From positions 22,077,088 to 22,141,087 of the forward strand of contig OW121846.1 of assembly GCA_933228895.1 (NCBI GenBank): a stretch of DNA of 64,000 nt, in the 5' to 3' direction. A model generated the notes under the pieces. It searched no databases, was not told the DNA's origin, and saw only the letters and a program-made list of their open reading frames with translations. Of the stretch, positions 1 through 11,184 are shown in pieces. Origin of the DNA: Platycnemis pennipes. Taxonomy: Eukaryota; Arthropoda; Insecta; Odonata; Platycnemididae. The translations under genes and the position numbers were made by a program. Each line of letters begins with the position of its first letter. Within the stretch, counting starts at the first letter, position 1.

Positions 1-740
1 TATGAGACTTAATATACCATGCATGATACCTGAAGACATTTCACATTTCCATTGCTTTATAAATGTCATTTAGATACTTTCATATACCGCCCTACAACCA
101 GATAACTTTTACAAACAGTGTTCATCGTATCCTTCCTCCTTAAATAGGCGAGGATAAAGGTGACAACCACGACTTTTCTTAGCAATAACAGACTATTTCG
201 CACAACGCTTTTGCGGTCAACCAAGCATGCATGAGCGGTTTTAGAAATAATTGCCAACTAACAGAATATGGCGTCCGAAGCATTAAGATCTCTACGGTTG
301 TATTGGTATTAATACATGGTAGAAATTCCTATCAATTTTTCAATCGACGTCACCGACTCAAATGTTAATTGGCTAGCAATATCTAAAGTCCTTATATGTT
401 TGGGAGATTCCACATGTAAATCAGTGTAGTGTAAAGCAAAGAAGCAATAATTAGTGTTGAAACCTTGTACAGCACCACAAAGCATCTGAGGTTGCATCTG
501 AGTATACTCCGAAAATAGGGAAGACCAACCCTTGGCAAATACACCTGCGCTGCAGTTACAGTAAATGTGAAGATTTGCATCCAATAAGTCTCATACAGGT
601 ACCTGAACGATGCGAGAAGATTTTTTTTACATGTTGAGGACAGAGTTTTGTTTCAAAGTTGCAAAAGCATACAGCAAGAGGCATTACAACTTCGTTTTTC
701 TTAATTTGTAAAAAAAAACATTTCACGATAAAAATCAGTG
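1..740. other. Unassigned sequence with two small minus-strand ORFs
   Basis: Minus-strand frames of 63 codons (66-257) and 91 codons (309-584) are open in both units. The 63-residue product is identical in unit 2, and the 91-residue one differs by a single Gly/Ser change. I recognise neither. There is no signal peptide or domain motif, so they may simply be chance frames in a nearly identical repeat. Confidence 0.3.
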
Positions 741-1035
741 CATAAATGTTTCTTGCGATCACTATTGAATAAATGATTTCCTCATCTATTTTTTAAATTT
801 ATAACGATGATGGATTCATTAAATTCCTTAAACGATTGTAAAGGATGATATTTTGATTACCTAAATTGACTCGTTATTTTTAATGGATTTAATTCTAATT
901 TCTTCAACTATAAATGTATCCTGTAATCAATATTAAATAAATGATTTCCTCATCTATTTTTTAAATATGTAAAGATGACGGAATTCATTAAATTCCTTAA
1001 ACGATTGTAAAGGATGATATTTTGATTACCTAAAC
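741..1035. repeat. 168-bp tandem repeat, about 1.8 units
   Basis: The block beginning AAATGATTTCCTCATC at 771 recurs at 939, a period of 168 bases, with about 90 % similarity through the shared AAACGATTGTAAAGG motif. Unit 2 of the large repeat (38479-38819) has an extra 29 bases that continue the second copy, so unit 1 has lost those bases at about 1042. Confidence 0.8.
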
Positions 1036-1039
1036 TGGC

Positions 1040-1400
1040 TCGTTATTTTTCGTCAATGCACCTTTTGTTACTCTGCCAGAAACGTGTACAAATTTACTTA
1101 GCACCGTAAACGAAATTGCGTACCACCTCTTTCCCCACGCTAAAAGATAGGAAAAAACAATTTTTTTAGCTTAAGTTATCACACTTTCCGATCAGTCGAC
1201 GAAAATAAAATTACGCCTAAGTAATGCACCCATCTCTTCTTTTTTGAACGACAACGCACCCGCTTGGATCCGACTGGTACCATGGGAGATTACCACAAAT
1301 AAATAGATCATTTTGAGTGCTGCAAACACACATAGGTACAGGCAACTACCACAAATTAATACACAGAGTATAGAGGTTCATCGCGCGCTGCGCGCGTTAA
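1040..1400. repeat. Dispersed repeat, copy A
   Basis: This stretch from CGTC(A/T)ATGCACCTTTTG to the GAGGTTCA motif matches 2126-2440 in the same order: the same start, a shared CGTAAAC block, a shared ACTTTCC(G/T)ATCAGT block, the GAACGACA block and a closing GAGGTTCA. I judge identity by eye at roughly 70 %. It has no coding potential and looks like two old copies of an unnamed interspersed repeat. The unit 2 counterpart is about 38818-39166. Confidence 0.65.
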
Positions 1401-1405
1401 ACCTC
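1373..1405. repeat. CG-alternating hairpin
   Basis: GAGGTT, a 3-base bulge and CGCGCG are followed by CTG and then CGCGCG, a 3-base bulge and AACCTC, which gives two stacked stems. The CGCGCG runs are unusual in this AT-rich DNA. It is preserved in unit 2 at 39141-39173 and sits exactly at the end of dispersed repeat copy A, so it may be a terminal structure of that repeat. Confidence 0.8.
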
Positions 1406-2125
1406 CAGGGACACCGTTAACTACCAGAATGGTCTGGGAGGTGTTAGTATAGTCGATCGAATGGTTTAGATGTAATATTTGGTAATTATTACAGACAAAC
1501 CGATGTTAAGGATGGTGTAATATTATTCTGTAATCGTCTGGTTGGCTTAAAAAAGAATTGGTCCTTTGAGCTTTTGGAAATATTTTTATTACATTTATAT
1601 TAAATTTATTTAAAGATTTATTTATAATTTATATTTTTTTAAATTTATAAATTATAAATATATTATTTTATAAATTTTTATTAAATTTATTTAAAGATTT
1701 ATTAAATGCCTTATTGAAATTTATAAAAAACGAAATTGTTTGCGTGTTGGATATCTATTGTTAATTTTATGGTGGTCAGTGTGTTTTCAAATGAATGTGC
1801 TGATTTAGCAATAAGCATTACCAAAACTAAAGTTAGATCTAATTAGTTTACAGTATAAAAACAAATTAAATTACAATTCTAATATTAAAATATTATGTGT
1901 ATTAAACATTGTAGAAGTACATTTTATTGGTAATAAACGTTTAATCACATGTGTTAGAAGAGTATTTGTAATCGCTTAGCATCGAAATTTACATACCACT
2001 TACAAAATTGGAGCCGCAGATAGGCAATAGTTGTTTTCGGCACCTCGGCACACCCTCGGCAGGTCTATTAATATTTTAATAGTTACACAATTGATTGATA
2101 AAACTAATTCCACTTTCTTCAACTT
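1406..2125. other. Unassigned, with AT-only tract
   Basis: No gene is seen. Bases 1580-1720 are almost pure A/T built from repeats of AAATTTATTTAAAGATTTA-like blocks. Unit 2 is shorter here by about one block, consistent with slippage. The rest is unremarkable AT-rich sequence. Confidence 0.6.
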
Positions 2126-2440
2126 CGTCTATGCACCTTTTGTCTCTTTACCATAAACGTAAATACAATTGCATAGCAAGGTAAACAGATTTGCTTAGCA
2201 ACTTGTTCCCGGTGTTAAAAGGTATGGAAAGTACCATTTTTTTATGCTTGAATTTTCATACTTTCCTATCAGTGCCTTAAAATAGAAATTCACCTGTGCA
2301 ATGTCCCCATCTTTTCTCCTTTGAACGACACCACTCCCGCTTCGATCCAACAAGTTTCTTCGGAGATTACTTCAAATTCATGAACCAACCTCTAACAACT
2401 ACCGTGAATTAATATATGGACGAGGTTCAACACTCGAGGT
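2126..2440. repeat. Dispersed repeat, copy B
   Basis: This is the older partner of the repeat at 1040-1400, in direct orientation about 1.08 kb downstream. It shares an ordered series of short blocks with copy A but lacks the CG-rich hairpin at the end of copy A. The unit 2 counterpart is about 39871-40185. Confidence 0.6.
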
Positions 2441-3320
2441 CTTTTTAATTGTCGTTTATTCCAAGCTCTCGAACTCTCAATTTCTAAGCCACCTAACCCC
2501 ACAGTATGTTAAATAGAATTCATGATATATAACACACCAGTGTCATCCAAATAAGCACTTCAACACAGGATAAGCTTGTTTGGGGTACTCTTTTTTTATC
2601 ACAAAGACGTCGGGGTAAGTTTTACGATACTATTGTAAATATGCTCTCATTACTCACCCCAATACTCACGAGCAACTTTAACCATCCATATCTGATTATT
2701 GTCAGCATATTTTTATCTTTTCATTCGGTTAATTACTTGCAAAGCTAAGTAGCAACAATTTGATTTCTTACAAAATTATTCTATTCATTTATTTCTTTGC
2801 ATTATACACACAGTTAGGAAAATAAAATATGGTTTCTCCCAGATCCGGTCAACCTAACATCTTCGGTGTCCTTACGTAACCCACTATTCGAAAGATTCCA
2901 GCCACCCACTTTGCAAATTTTCTATAGCACTTACGTAGCATCTATGCTTATGAATGAGTGTATTCAATATTTTTCGATCAACATGTATTACTGTGCATAG
3001 TGCTGTGTGTGTCATGAATTGAATACAAGGATTTACCTTTCACCAAATTTCGAAATCAATTCCGATATTCAATGCACCACACCAAGTCTCGTACTGTCAC
3101 CAATGTAGTCGTGGAGTTGCCCATGCGGTACTAAAACATTCACCCTGAGACTAGCACTTGTCACGTGGAATTTTCTATAAAAAATGCACACCTGGCCCAT
3201 CTAAATTTGTGGAGTATCTAAATATGTGGATAATCTGAGAAGATTCGTTCAAAAACCTCGAAATAACCCATGCATACCGTATATCATATATATTTACAAT
3301 CATATTCAATATCATAAAGA
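2441..3320. other. Unassigned; holds a 213-bp segment absent from unit 2
   Basis: No coding signal is recognised. Bases 2729-2941 are missing in unit 2, where CATTCGG joins directly to TATGCTTATG at about 40474. The segment has no inverted termini or target duplication, so a deletion in unit 2 is as likely as an insertion here. Confidence 0.6.
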
Positions 3321-3359
3321 TTTGACATCTTACCCCAAAAGACAGGGGAAGATGCCAAA
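3321..3359. repeat. Hairpin, 15-bp arms
   Basis: TTTGACATCTT, A, CCCC, an 8-base loop, GGGG and AAGATGCCAAA fold into a stem with one mismatch. In unit 2 (40853-40891) the mismatched base is G, which makes the stem fully paired. It lies within an otherwise unassigned stretch. Confidence 0.75.
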
Positions 3360-3699
3360 CCGCTGCTCAGCGTTTCATAGAAATATAGCTGCTTCAGCAA
3401 GCCATATACTCAATCAAGAGATAAGAAATGAAATCCTCAATTATAATTAAATGTTCCATTTTTAGTAAAATTCAACTATAACATCGTTAAAACATGAAAT
3501 ATATGACTGAGTAAAAATTCAAGGTATTCATGGAAATATTGTCTTTGAAGCCGTACCTACCGCTCATAAATACACGTGGGTATATTAGCAAGACGATAGC
3601 CCCTCGATAAGAAACAGACGTCCGTTATTCCAAATAAGAATTATTTTGAATTGAGCGTCTTCCCCCAATATGCATATTCCCCTGAAAACCCCTAAAACA

Positions 3700-4390
3700 G
3701 GTTAGAGGAGAAACAAAACTTGATTTTTTTAGGAAATTAGAATACTATCGTCGGCTGTGTTCAAAATGGAAAAATGATAGGAAAATACGGGTTGCAAGAT
3801 CGAGATGAAGGAGGAGTAATGGAATTCTACACACACTGTCCTTATAACTAAGAGGTGGCAGAACACAATGTTTAAAAATTGGAGCTAAACACATTGTTTA
3901 AAAAGAGCAACCGAAAAAGATATACTTGGAAAATGCCTGAAGATATGATCAGATTTCAATTTGATTGCGTTTTAGAGAAGAAGAGTTTTAAAAAGTAGGT
4001 AAAGATCTGCAACAAAGAAAGTTCCTTGGATGAAGTCACTAACATTTACCAAACTTGATATGATGAATCCCTTTTGCGATTGAAGATTTATTCGGACGCG
4101 GGCATACAGGCCTACTGCGGGATACGAAGATGAAGAGGCACAAGATGTCCATTATGATATCACGGTAGAAATAAAACAATAAACTAGGAACGGAGGCAAC
4201 TTATTTTTTTTGTAACTTGGATACTGTCGTCGGCGAAGGTAACGATAAAAAGGGAAAATATGAATTGGGAAATCGAAATGCGAGAGAAGAAAGACAAGTT
4301 CTGCACACAACACGTTAGTCGTAGGAAAAACATTGCATAAAAAGCAGAACCGAAAATGATATAATTGGAAAATTCCAGGAGGCAAGGGAA
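3700..4390. repeat. Degenerate direct repeat (about 3715-3950 and 4190-4390)
   Basis: Two blocks share an ordered series of motifs: ATACT(A/G)TCGTCGGC, GAAAATA, TTG..A(A)ATCGA(G/A)AT, ACATTG..TAAAAAG and ACCGAAAA.GATAT. They are old direct copies about 470 bases apart. The intervening DNA has no recognised gene. Counterparts lie at about 41232-41920 in unit 2. Confidence 0.55.
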
Positions 4391-4607
4391 GACAGCAAAT
4401 TAATTGGGTACATTAATTGAAGCAGATAGACATAAATCACGTGAAGGACTGCCAATTTATGAGTTGCAGATGTCGACAGTGACCGCAACCTAGTGATGAT
4501 GAAATGGCATTAACATTCAAGAAACGGAAGAGGACATTGAAGAACACATGCCCAGTAGGTAATGAAGGATACTCCAGTGTTGTCTCGAGACTAGTCAGTA
4601 ATTTGAG

Positions 4608-6045
4608 TCATTCTCCGTCTCGTTTGGTTTTCCTATCTCCAGTGTCGTCTCGTGGAGTAGGCCGAACGACTGGAGGCAACTCGTAAATAACTTGCATATT
4701 TTCTCCTCTCCGTCCAATTTCACGGAAATTCTCTAGCTTTTGAACTATCGATAATTCTAGGTCCTTTGAACTGCAGCTGGGAGGATATCGTTTAGGAGGA
4801 ATCAAACATTGAGCAATGACCGAATCAAGCTCCTTCTTTAGCTCATCCGAAAATAGTGAACCACTCTCTGATTATTTAGCTGCTGACTCTATCTCTCTCA
4901 CAATGCAAGCCATCAATATATCGACTTTTTCATAGTAAAGAAGTGTGTTCTTCTTCCTCACTTGCCGATTTATATGTTTTAGTAGCATTATAATTACGAA
5001 ATCTAAGCAAGTTTTCTTTCACATTTTTTTAAAGTTTGCTATTGTTAGCACAATATAAATTCCCCAAGGCATTGCCACTTCCCCATGAACCACAGTGAAG
5101 ATACCGTAAAAAACACTGATAAATACGTTTGTCTCTTCAGTACTCGATTCTGCAAGGCATTTTTCATATTATTTCCCAATTCTGTATTCATATATTTAAG
5201 TTTCCACGTCAAGAAATTCAACGCAGCCTCACACTTTAAAAGATTTGGATCCCCTCGGCAAAGCACCTCCACAGCAATTTTCACTGGCTGCAGCGTTGTA
5301 AAAATGGAAGAAGTTCATATTTACACTCATTGAATGATATTTCAGAATGAAGACAAATTAAGGCTTTCATCACGCAAGTTTTAGCATTAGAAAACTTACC
5401 ATCATGTCAAATAGAGTGTTCCATCGAGTTTTTACGTCAATAACAAGAGCTCTTTTCTCACAAAATTTCTCGATCACATATTTTTGAAGGAATCAGTCGT
5501 TTTTTTGAGAGTGATTTTCTAAAGAGAGGGACTGCTTCCTTTATTTTTTTAATCGAAATCTTAATGTTTTTTTCTGATTGTTTACATGCGCCTCCATCTT
5601 AAAATGGATTAACCCCGTGTTTTATCACTCGACGGAAAGTCTTCATCGCTGAATTCACTTTCTTCAGATTCGACTTCTTCTCCTACTTCAAATCAACTCT
5701 TTAGTACATTTATCCTACCCTCAGATTTGTACGTACCATTAATGACTACAAGGTGGTTACCATGAGCAAAACGAAGGAGATGATTTGTTGGTGTTTACCA
5801 ACTAGCCTTTGGCATTACACTTGCACCGCCAGTGGTGATTGCGAAAATGTCTTTTTCTAAAGAAATATTATGGTCTCTCAATTTATTTTTTATAATTTCA
5901 ATACACACTTCTGCAGACATATTTCCAATAATTCAGATATTTAATTCTCTAGTCCATTCATCGAAATTTAGACAAAATTTTCTGGAATGTAGTCCATCCT
6001 TTTTAATACTGGCAATCACTTTCTCTTTAACATGGGCACCGTAAT
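4608..6045 (-). pseudogene. Degenerate hAT-family transposase
   Basis: Reading from 6045 down, separate minus-strand frames give in order: VKEKVIASIKKDG with NFDEWT; EKDIFAITTGGASVM; HLLRFAHGNHLVVI; an acidic ESEESEFSDEDF linker; KTRWNTL; and the block RGDPNLLKCEAALNF at 5045-5284. This order (FDEWT, a D-G-A-S-V-like motif, an AHG helix, K-T-R-W-N and an all-alpha C-terminal part) is that of hAT/BED-type transposases. Stops and frame changes separate the blocks, so it cannot make a working enzyme. No terminal inverted repeats were found. The family call is from motif order and not from a search. Confidence 0.65.
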
Positions 6046-7389
6046 CTCTTCTCGTTTTTCTTATGTATTATATTATATAAAATGTATTCGTCAATGAAAT
6101 GAGACGTGTTACATGTTGAATTTCATGTCCAAGAAAACTTACTTGCTAGCGCCATGCCTGTTAGCGAAAAGGTGTACGTCAATCCCGGAATTCATATATA
6201 CTAAATCCCGAGATTTCGGGATATTCATTTCATCGATTCGGGATCAATTTCATTCGGGATTGCAATCCATACTCGTGAAAGAGTTGGTCTAATGAGTCAA
6301 CTCATCCCTTATGTCCCCATAATATCCCCATCCCCATCAACCTATCCCGAGGCTGTGAGGCTCAGATGGGGAGAGACTGACAAAAAATATAATTTTTCAA
6401 CCTCGCAAAAGATTCAAATAATTACATTGTTACCCCAAATTCATTGAAAAGAGAGCAGGTGAAAGGTAGGAATCCCTTGTTCCTCCCTTTGGCCAAGATT
6501 AAACACAATATTGGAGCATAATTCTGGTAAGCCAAATGCACGCGCTGCTGGGTTTCAATTACTTTTTCTTGTTCGTACTTTAGCCCACACACCCACAGGA
6601 CTGAAATTTATTTCTGTCTTGTGATATCTATGCTGGAACTGTTTTACGACCATGACTAATGAGCGTACAGGCTTCGACGAGGGAAACCACCTCGAAATGC
6701 ACCTGCTGCGTCACTAATACTCGTCTGTGTAGTGGCGTAATCTTGATTTGAAGTTCCATGCCTTAACTCAGAGCACACAAATGATAACGAATATTTTCAC
6801 TTGTTTTGATTGACTTGAAGATTACCTCGATTTTCTTCCTATCTCTCTTCTTCTTCTCTTCGACTCTCTTCTCTTCGATAACATTTGCCAAAGTGCATAG
6901 CATAAAACACCTCATTAGCACCTCTAGGACACAAATTTTAAAAATATAATTACATAGCAGTACAATCGTCTCTACGATTCTCGTATCCATTACGCGTCTG
7001 GAACTTCGAAAGCACAAAAATGATTACATTTCTTAATTATCAAGTGTTTCTTAATTATCAATTAATGAAGTACTAATTAATTATAAGTGAGAATTGTTAG
7101 TATGTTTTTATTTCGTCTATCTGGTCCCCATTTTCTCAATAATAGCCAATTCGTAACAAAGCTTAGGATTGTAATCAACGAAGGGAATTTTTGCCAGTAG
7201 TAGTGCCGTTAGAACTATATTTTCCAAGTAGATCGTGCTGTGGAGAATTCCACTCAAACTTTCTTTTATTTTTGGCTGTTAGCATACTGAAACTCACTGC
7301 CTTCATTATGATGTTTCGATAGCCATATCTTCATCCTGTTCTCTGCATTTTTCAGGCAATTTACAATATGCTAACGATGTCCTTATGCA
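6046..7389. other. Unassigned stretch between hAT remnant and Harbinger gene
   Basis: Bases 6185-6265 hold repeated inverted ATCCCGA/TCGGGAT motifs. Bases 6312-6352 are a CCCC-rich 41-base patch that replaces the 443-base segment of unit 2. A minus-strand frame at 6763-7017 is Lys/Glu-rich low complexity and is not convincing. Bases 7020-7080 are AT-rich repeats. Part of this DNA may be the left flank of the Harbinger element, but I could not find its termini. Confidence 0.5.
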
Positions 7390-8811
7390 TTGGAAGACCA
7401 GGAGAGGAATGCAATATTAGGATATGTGGAAGAAATAATTCCTTTGTATAGTGAAAGGGATTTCATGATGCATTTTCGTTTCAAACGAGCCCTTGTGCTA
7501 AATCGTATAGCCAAGTTTCGTATATCACCTGAATTCGAAGCTTTACAAGGTATTTGCAAATGCCTTGTACCAAATATATGAAAATTTTCACTCCATACAT
7601 GGATATGTACACTGATATATGTGTGTGTGTGTGTGCACTGTTTATAGGTTACCTACATGTTTTCATTGTAGGTCATGGAGGATTTGAGCCGTTTAGTCCC
7701 GAAAAACACGTATTGGTGTATTTATGGTTTATTGGGCATGAGGCTGCTGGTTTTCGGGATGTGGCGGATCGTTTCGATCTCAGCTTGAGTGCATTGCACT
7801 CAGTAATTAAAAGAATTGGAACATTTATTGTGGGTATGGCTCCTACAACAATAAAGGATCCCACTAATCTAGATAAAGATGCAACAAAGGCATATTACTT
7901 TAATAAGAAAGGGTTTCCTGATGTAAACGGTAATACTTAACTGACATCTAACTCTGAATTTCCCTGTTTGTTCGTTGAAAACAATATTTATAGTTTCATT
8001 CAAAATTCAGGTTCGATTGATGGATCTCATGTGATGCTTGATAAACCTGCCGAAGATCCAAATGCATATATTAACAGGAAAAAGTACTTTTCAGTGCAGA
8101 TCCAGGCAGTGGCAAATGAGAACGGGAAATTTTTAGATGCGTATATTGGATATCCTGGGTCTGTACATGATGCTAGGGTGTTTAGGAACAGCCCAATATA
8201 TGCTGAACTTCCTAATATGTGTCAAGGTTGGTTTACATGGGAATTTTATTTATTATTTAATGCTTTTACTGTACCCCATTTTTACTCTATGACATCTTAT
8301 TATAATTTTTCCCTTTGCATTATGATTGTGTTAGAATTTGAAATAGACAAATTAAATAAGATTTTCATTCTTAAATTTTTACAGGTCAGGGTTACCTACT
8401 AGGGTATAGTGCATATCCTTGCACCCCGTACAGGGACAATGGGCACCTGTCAAGGGCACAAAGAAATTTTAATTTTGTGCACAGTAGTTGCCGTGTTACT
8501 GTGGAACATGCTTTTGAGTGGTTAAAACAAAGGTTTCGTCAACTTTACCATCTAAAAATTAGAGACATGGTTGACATTGTAACGATCATCCTTCATGCTG
8601 TGTTTTGCATAACATTGCAGACTTAGATCATTTAGAGGGTTTTGAGGAACCCATGGCTGATGATCACCCTGACAGAGATGCAGAAGCCATTCAGGAGAGA
8701 CAGGGTGCTGAGGGAATAGATAACCTGGGAGACCCTGTTGATGCCGACGGGGGAAAACTTCTTAGGGATGAAATTTGTCGTAAGCTGGCCATGAGGAGGG
8801 CTAATTTTTAG
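7390..8811 (+). pseudogene. PIF/Harbinger DDE transposase (HARBI1-like), frameshifted
   Basis: Four exons can be read: 7390-7550 (donor AAG/GTATTT), 7673-7928 (acceptor TTGTAG), 8013-8225 (acceptor TTCAG) and about 8386-8811 (acceptor TTTACAG). The DDE_Tnp_4 catalytic triad is present: Asp in SIDGSH (about 8017), Asp in GSVHDARVFRNSP (about 8165) and Glu in VEHAFEWLKQRF (about 8507). The family ending LHAACVLHN appears as LHAVF and then a shift at about 8600, after which VLHNIADLDHLEG and an acidic tail are read in another frame to 8811. The same lesion is in unit 2, so it predates the duplication. The neighbour on the opposite strand is the Myb-like partner these elements need. Confidence 0.85.
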
Positions 8812-8929
8812 AGGGTTATCATAAGAAATGGAAGAATAAAGTTAAATCCTTATGGAAGGCAGGAGGACTTTTTCTATGGTTTTTATTGCTTAAGGAGCTC
8901 CTTGAGCAAAACTAATTGCTCACCCAAAA

Positions 8930-9965
8930 GCTCATTTCTTTTTGCCTTTTTGAGCATTCGCCTCCTCTTTAAGAGCATTGTTTTTCTGAATCTCCAGCAG
9001 AATGGCATTGTCTCTTTTGTTTTGATTTTCTATTAAATGGCTCTGCCTAGCCACTTCCTCTCTCAGAGCTTTTAGAGCCATTGCCATTTTCCCATCCCGT
9101 TTGGTCACTTTAATTTTTTTTCCTGGAGCTTCTCTCTGATTTACTGAGGATTCTGGAGAAGATTCTCCGGGACCAACAGCTGATTTGAATGTGGATGTCC
9201 CAGGATCTCCATTTCCACATTCAGGAGTTGCAATACTGCAAAAAGATTCATTTTTCCAGCTTTTATTTTTAGCAAAAATATCTCCATTCCCACTCTAGCA
9301 AGAGTGGGGTACTGTTCCACCCTTCCCCTAACAGTGGCATGCAATACATTGAAATGTAGATCCACGATACTGACTTGGACTGTGCCACCATGGTGCTTCC
9401 TATGGTCAGTCCATGACGGCCAGTCACCACCTTGGGAACAATGTTAGTTTTTCCCGAACAGTTCAATAATTTCCCTGCAACCAGGTGTACAGTTGCATTG
9501 TTTTATGACTTGAGTTTTGTGAAGAATGTAATTCATTCAAATGAAAAAAAAACTTACGTTTCATAAGGTAGGACCCTTCGACCCCTACATGTTTTGTTGT
9601 TGGTGACAACAAATGTTTTAAATGCCCTCTCCAGGGACTTATATTTGTTGCACACCTGCTGTGCTGTTATCTTATGTCCATGACCCTGCATTTCCCCTCC
9701 AATCGATTCATACAGCCTCTTCTGTATGAAAAATGTTTTTTCTCCCATACCCTTCTTCGAAATGTAGCTTTCAAAAAATATTTTGAGGGAGCAGTCATCC
9801 CAGGCAAACTGGTCCGTCGCTGCATTGGTGTCTACAGGTCATGTGGGGGGCTTTTGTGAGAGCACCAGCTCTACTTGCTGGCCTCCCACTTGGATGACAT
9901 AGGGCTCCTTACTTATGTCAATTTCATTAGCCCTTATTTTTATAATAGAAAATCCATCTATCAAG
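8930..9965 (-). pseudogene. Harbinger-associated Myb/SANT-like DNA-binding protein
   Basis: This is the second protein of PIF/Harbinger elements, which binds element ends and brings in the transposase. The main exon (9965 to 9556, minus) carries FTWDDCSLKLFFE, QQVCNKYKSLERAFK and the typical N-K-T-G-R-G-R-R close, then a GTAAGT donor. A 3' exon (about 9238-8930, after a TTTTTGCAG acceptor) encodes a Lys/Glu-rich coiled tail. A TGT-to-TGA change at about 9840 stops the unit 1 frame upstream of the DNA-binding domain, and unit 2 keeps Cys there. It converges tail-to-tail with the transposase gene, with only about 120 bases between them. Confidence 0.7.
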
Positions 9966-10692
9966 TAAAAATACATGCAAGAAGGGAGATATGTGGTTGT
10001 ATGTGGGAAGAATTTCGATATAATCTATTATCAAGGAAATGGCAGGGCCGATAGCTATGACTAGAGATTATTAACTTTCTTCATTGACATTTGTCATTTC
10101 AATTTTGAATAACGTGAAAATTATACCTTCGAGGACAAAAGAAATCATTCCCTCGTCATCCACCAGAATGTTGTTTTCCTCGTTTAAAAGGGTACAAGCC
10201 GTCATTTTATCTGTTGAGGCGTAAATATATATATTGCAAAGAATGTGCAATTCAGTGATGTAGCTGTCTAACAAAAGGTGACCATTAGATTTTTTCCCAT
10301 AATCTATTGCTTTAGCCCGGAAAACAAGAGAGATTAATCCGGGGGAGTTCTAATGGAGTCGAGATGTATTTATTCCTCGGGCCATTGAAAGCATCATATA
10401 TTACTGAATTATTTTAAAAAAATTCGCTAACAAATTATCGTGGGTAGCATTTGGAAAATGTTGTGTACAGTTAATCTTCTCAAAACTATACCTAATATAT
10501 GCATGAGTATATCTCAAAGTACGTATAGTTATATATACAGGTACACCTGTCATTCATTTATAAAGATTAAATCAGCGGCTGTCGCCTAAAGATTGGGGCG
10601 GTAGCGGAGCTAGGGATTCAATCAATCAAGTTCAATCTTCAGTATGGTGTAATGCTGCCAAGTATCTACGGGTAAATAGGGTACCTACATTA
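9966..10692. other. Unassigned; short ORF upstream of Myb-like gene
   Basis: A 67-codon minus-strand frame (10071-10274) is open in both units with a few substitutions. It could be a 5' exon of the Myb-like gene, but no splice pair is convincing. Bases 10275-10692 show nothing recognisable. No Harbinger terminal repeats were found here. Confidence 0.35.
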
Positions 10693-11184
10693 TTAACACA
10701 AGGACGCCAGGACTTCTCGACAACATTCAACGCCCAAATGGGGTCATTTTGACCCCCGGTAATTAATAAGTTAATTTATCACAAGGCAATTATATGTTTA
10801 TATTTTTAGTGTTTTTTCATTAAATGATGTCCTCATCCTTCACATTCATCGATTTTTTCAGTTCATTAAAGTAATGTTTTTCTCGAAATAACTATTTATT
10901 GAAACATTAACTTTGACTGCTGGAATCATTTTCTCGTTTTTCTTCAATTTCATTTTTTATGGCCTAAAATGGTGACACTCAGTAAACAACAAATGTCATA
11001 TATTTTATTTAAATGTATTTATTTATTGTTTTTGCAGTTTGACCAGTTGAATTATGAATTATTTGCCCTACCATACTTAGAAATACCATGAGAAAAAATG
11101 TAAAAAAAAATGAGTAGCGTAATGGAAATAGTTTTCATCATCATCCGTATTTCAATCCCAAGATTGGTTTACTGCAGCCCTCCA

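Noticed and set aside
309..584. 91-codon minus frame as a conserved gene
   Set aside because: Near identity between units reflects the recent duplication and not selection. There is no recognisable domain or splice context.
1373..1411. Helitron 3' end
   Set aside because: A GC hairpin is present, but no CTRR terminus follows at the expected distance, and no Rep/helicase or TC 5' end was seen.
3226..3450. 74-codon plus frame
   Set aside because: It has a GTG start and an in-frame stop in unit 2. It spans a hairpin.
7619..7636. GT microsatellite
   Set aside because: A short run in the first Harbinger intron, interrupted in unit 2. Ordinary.
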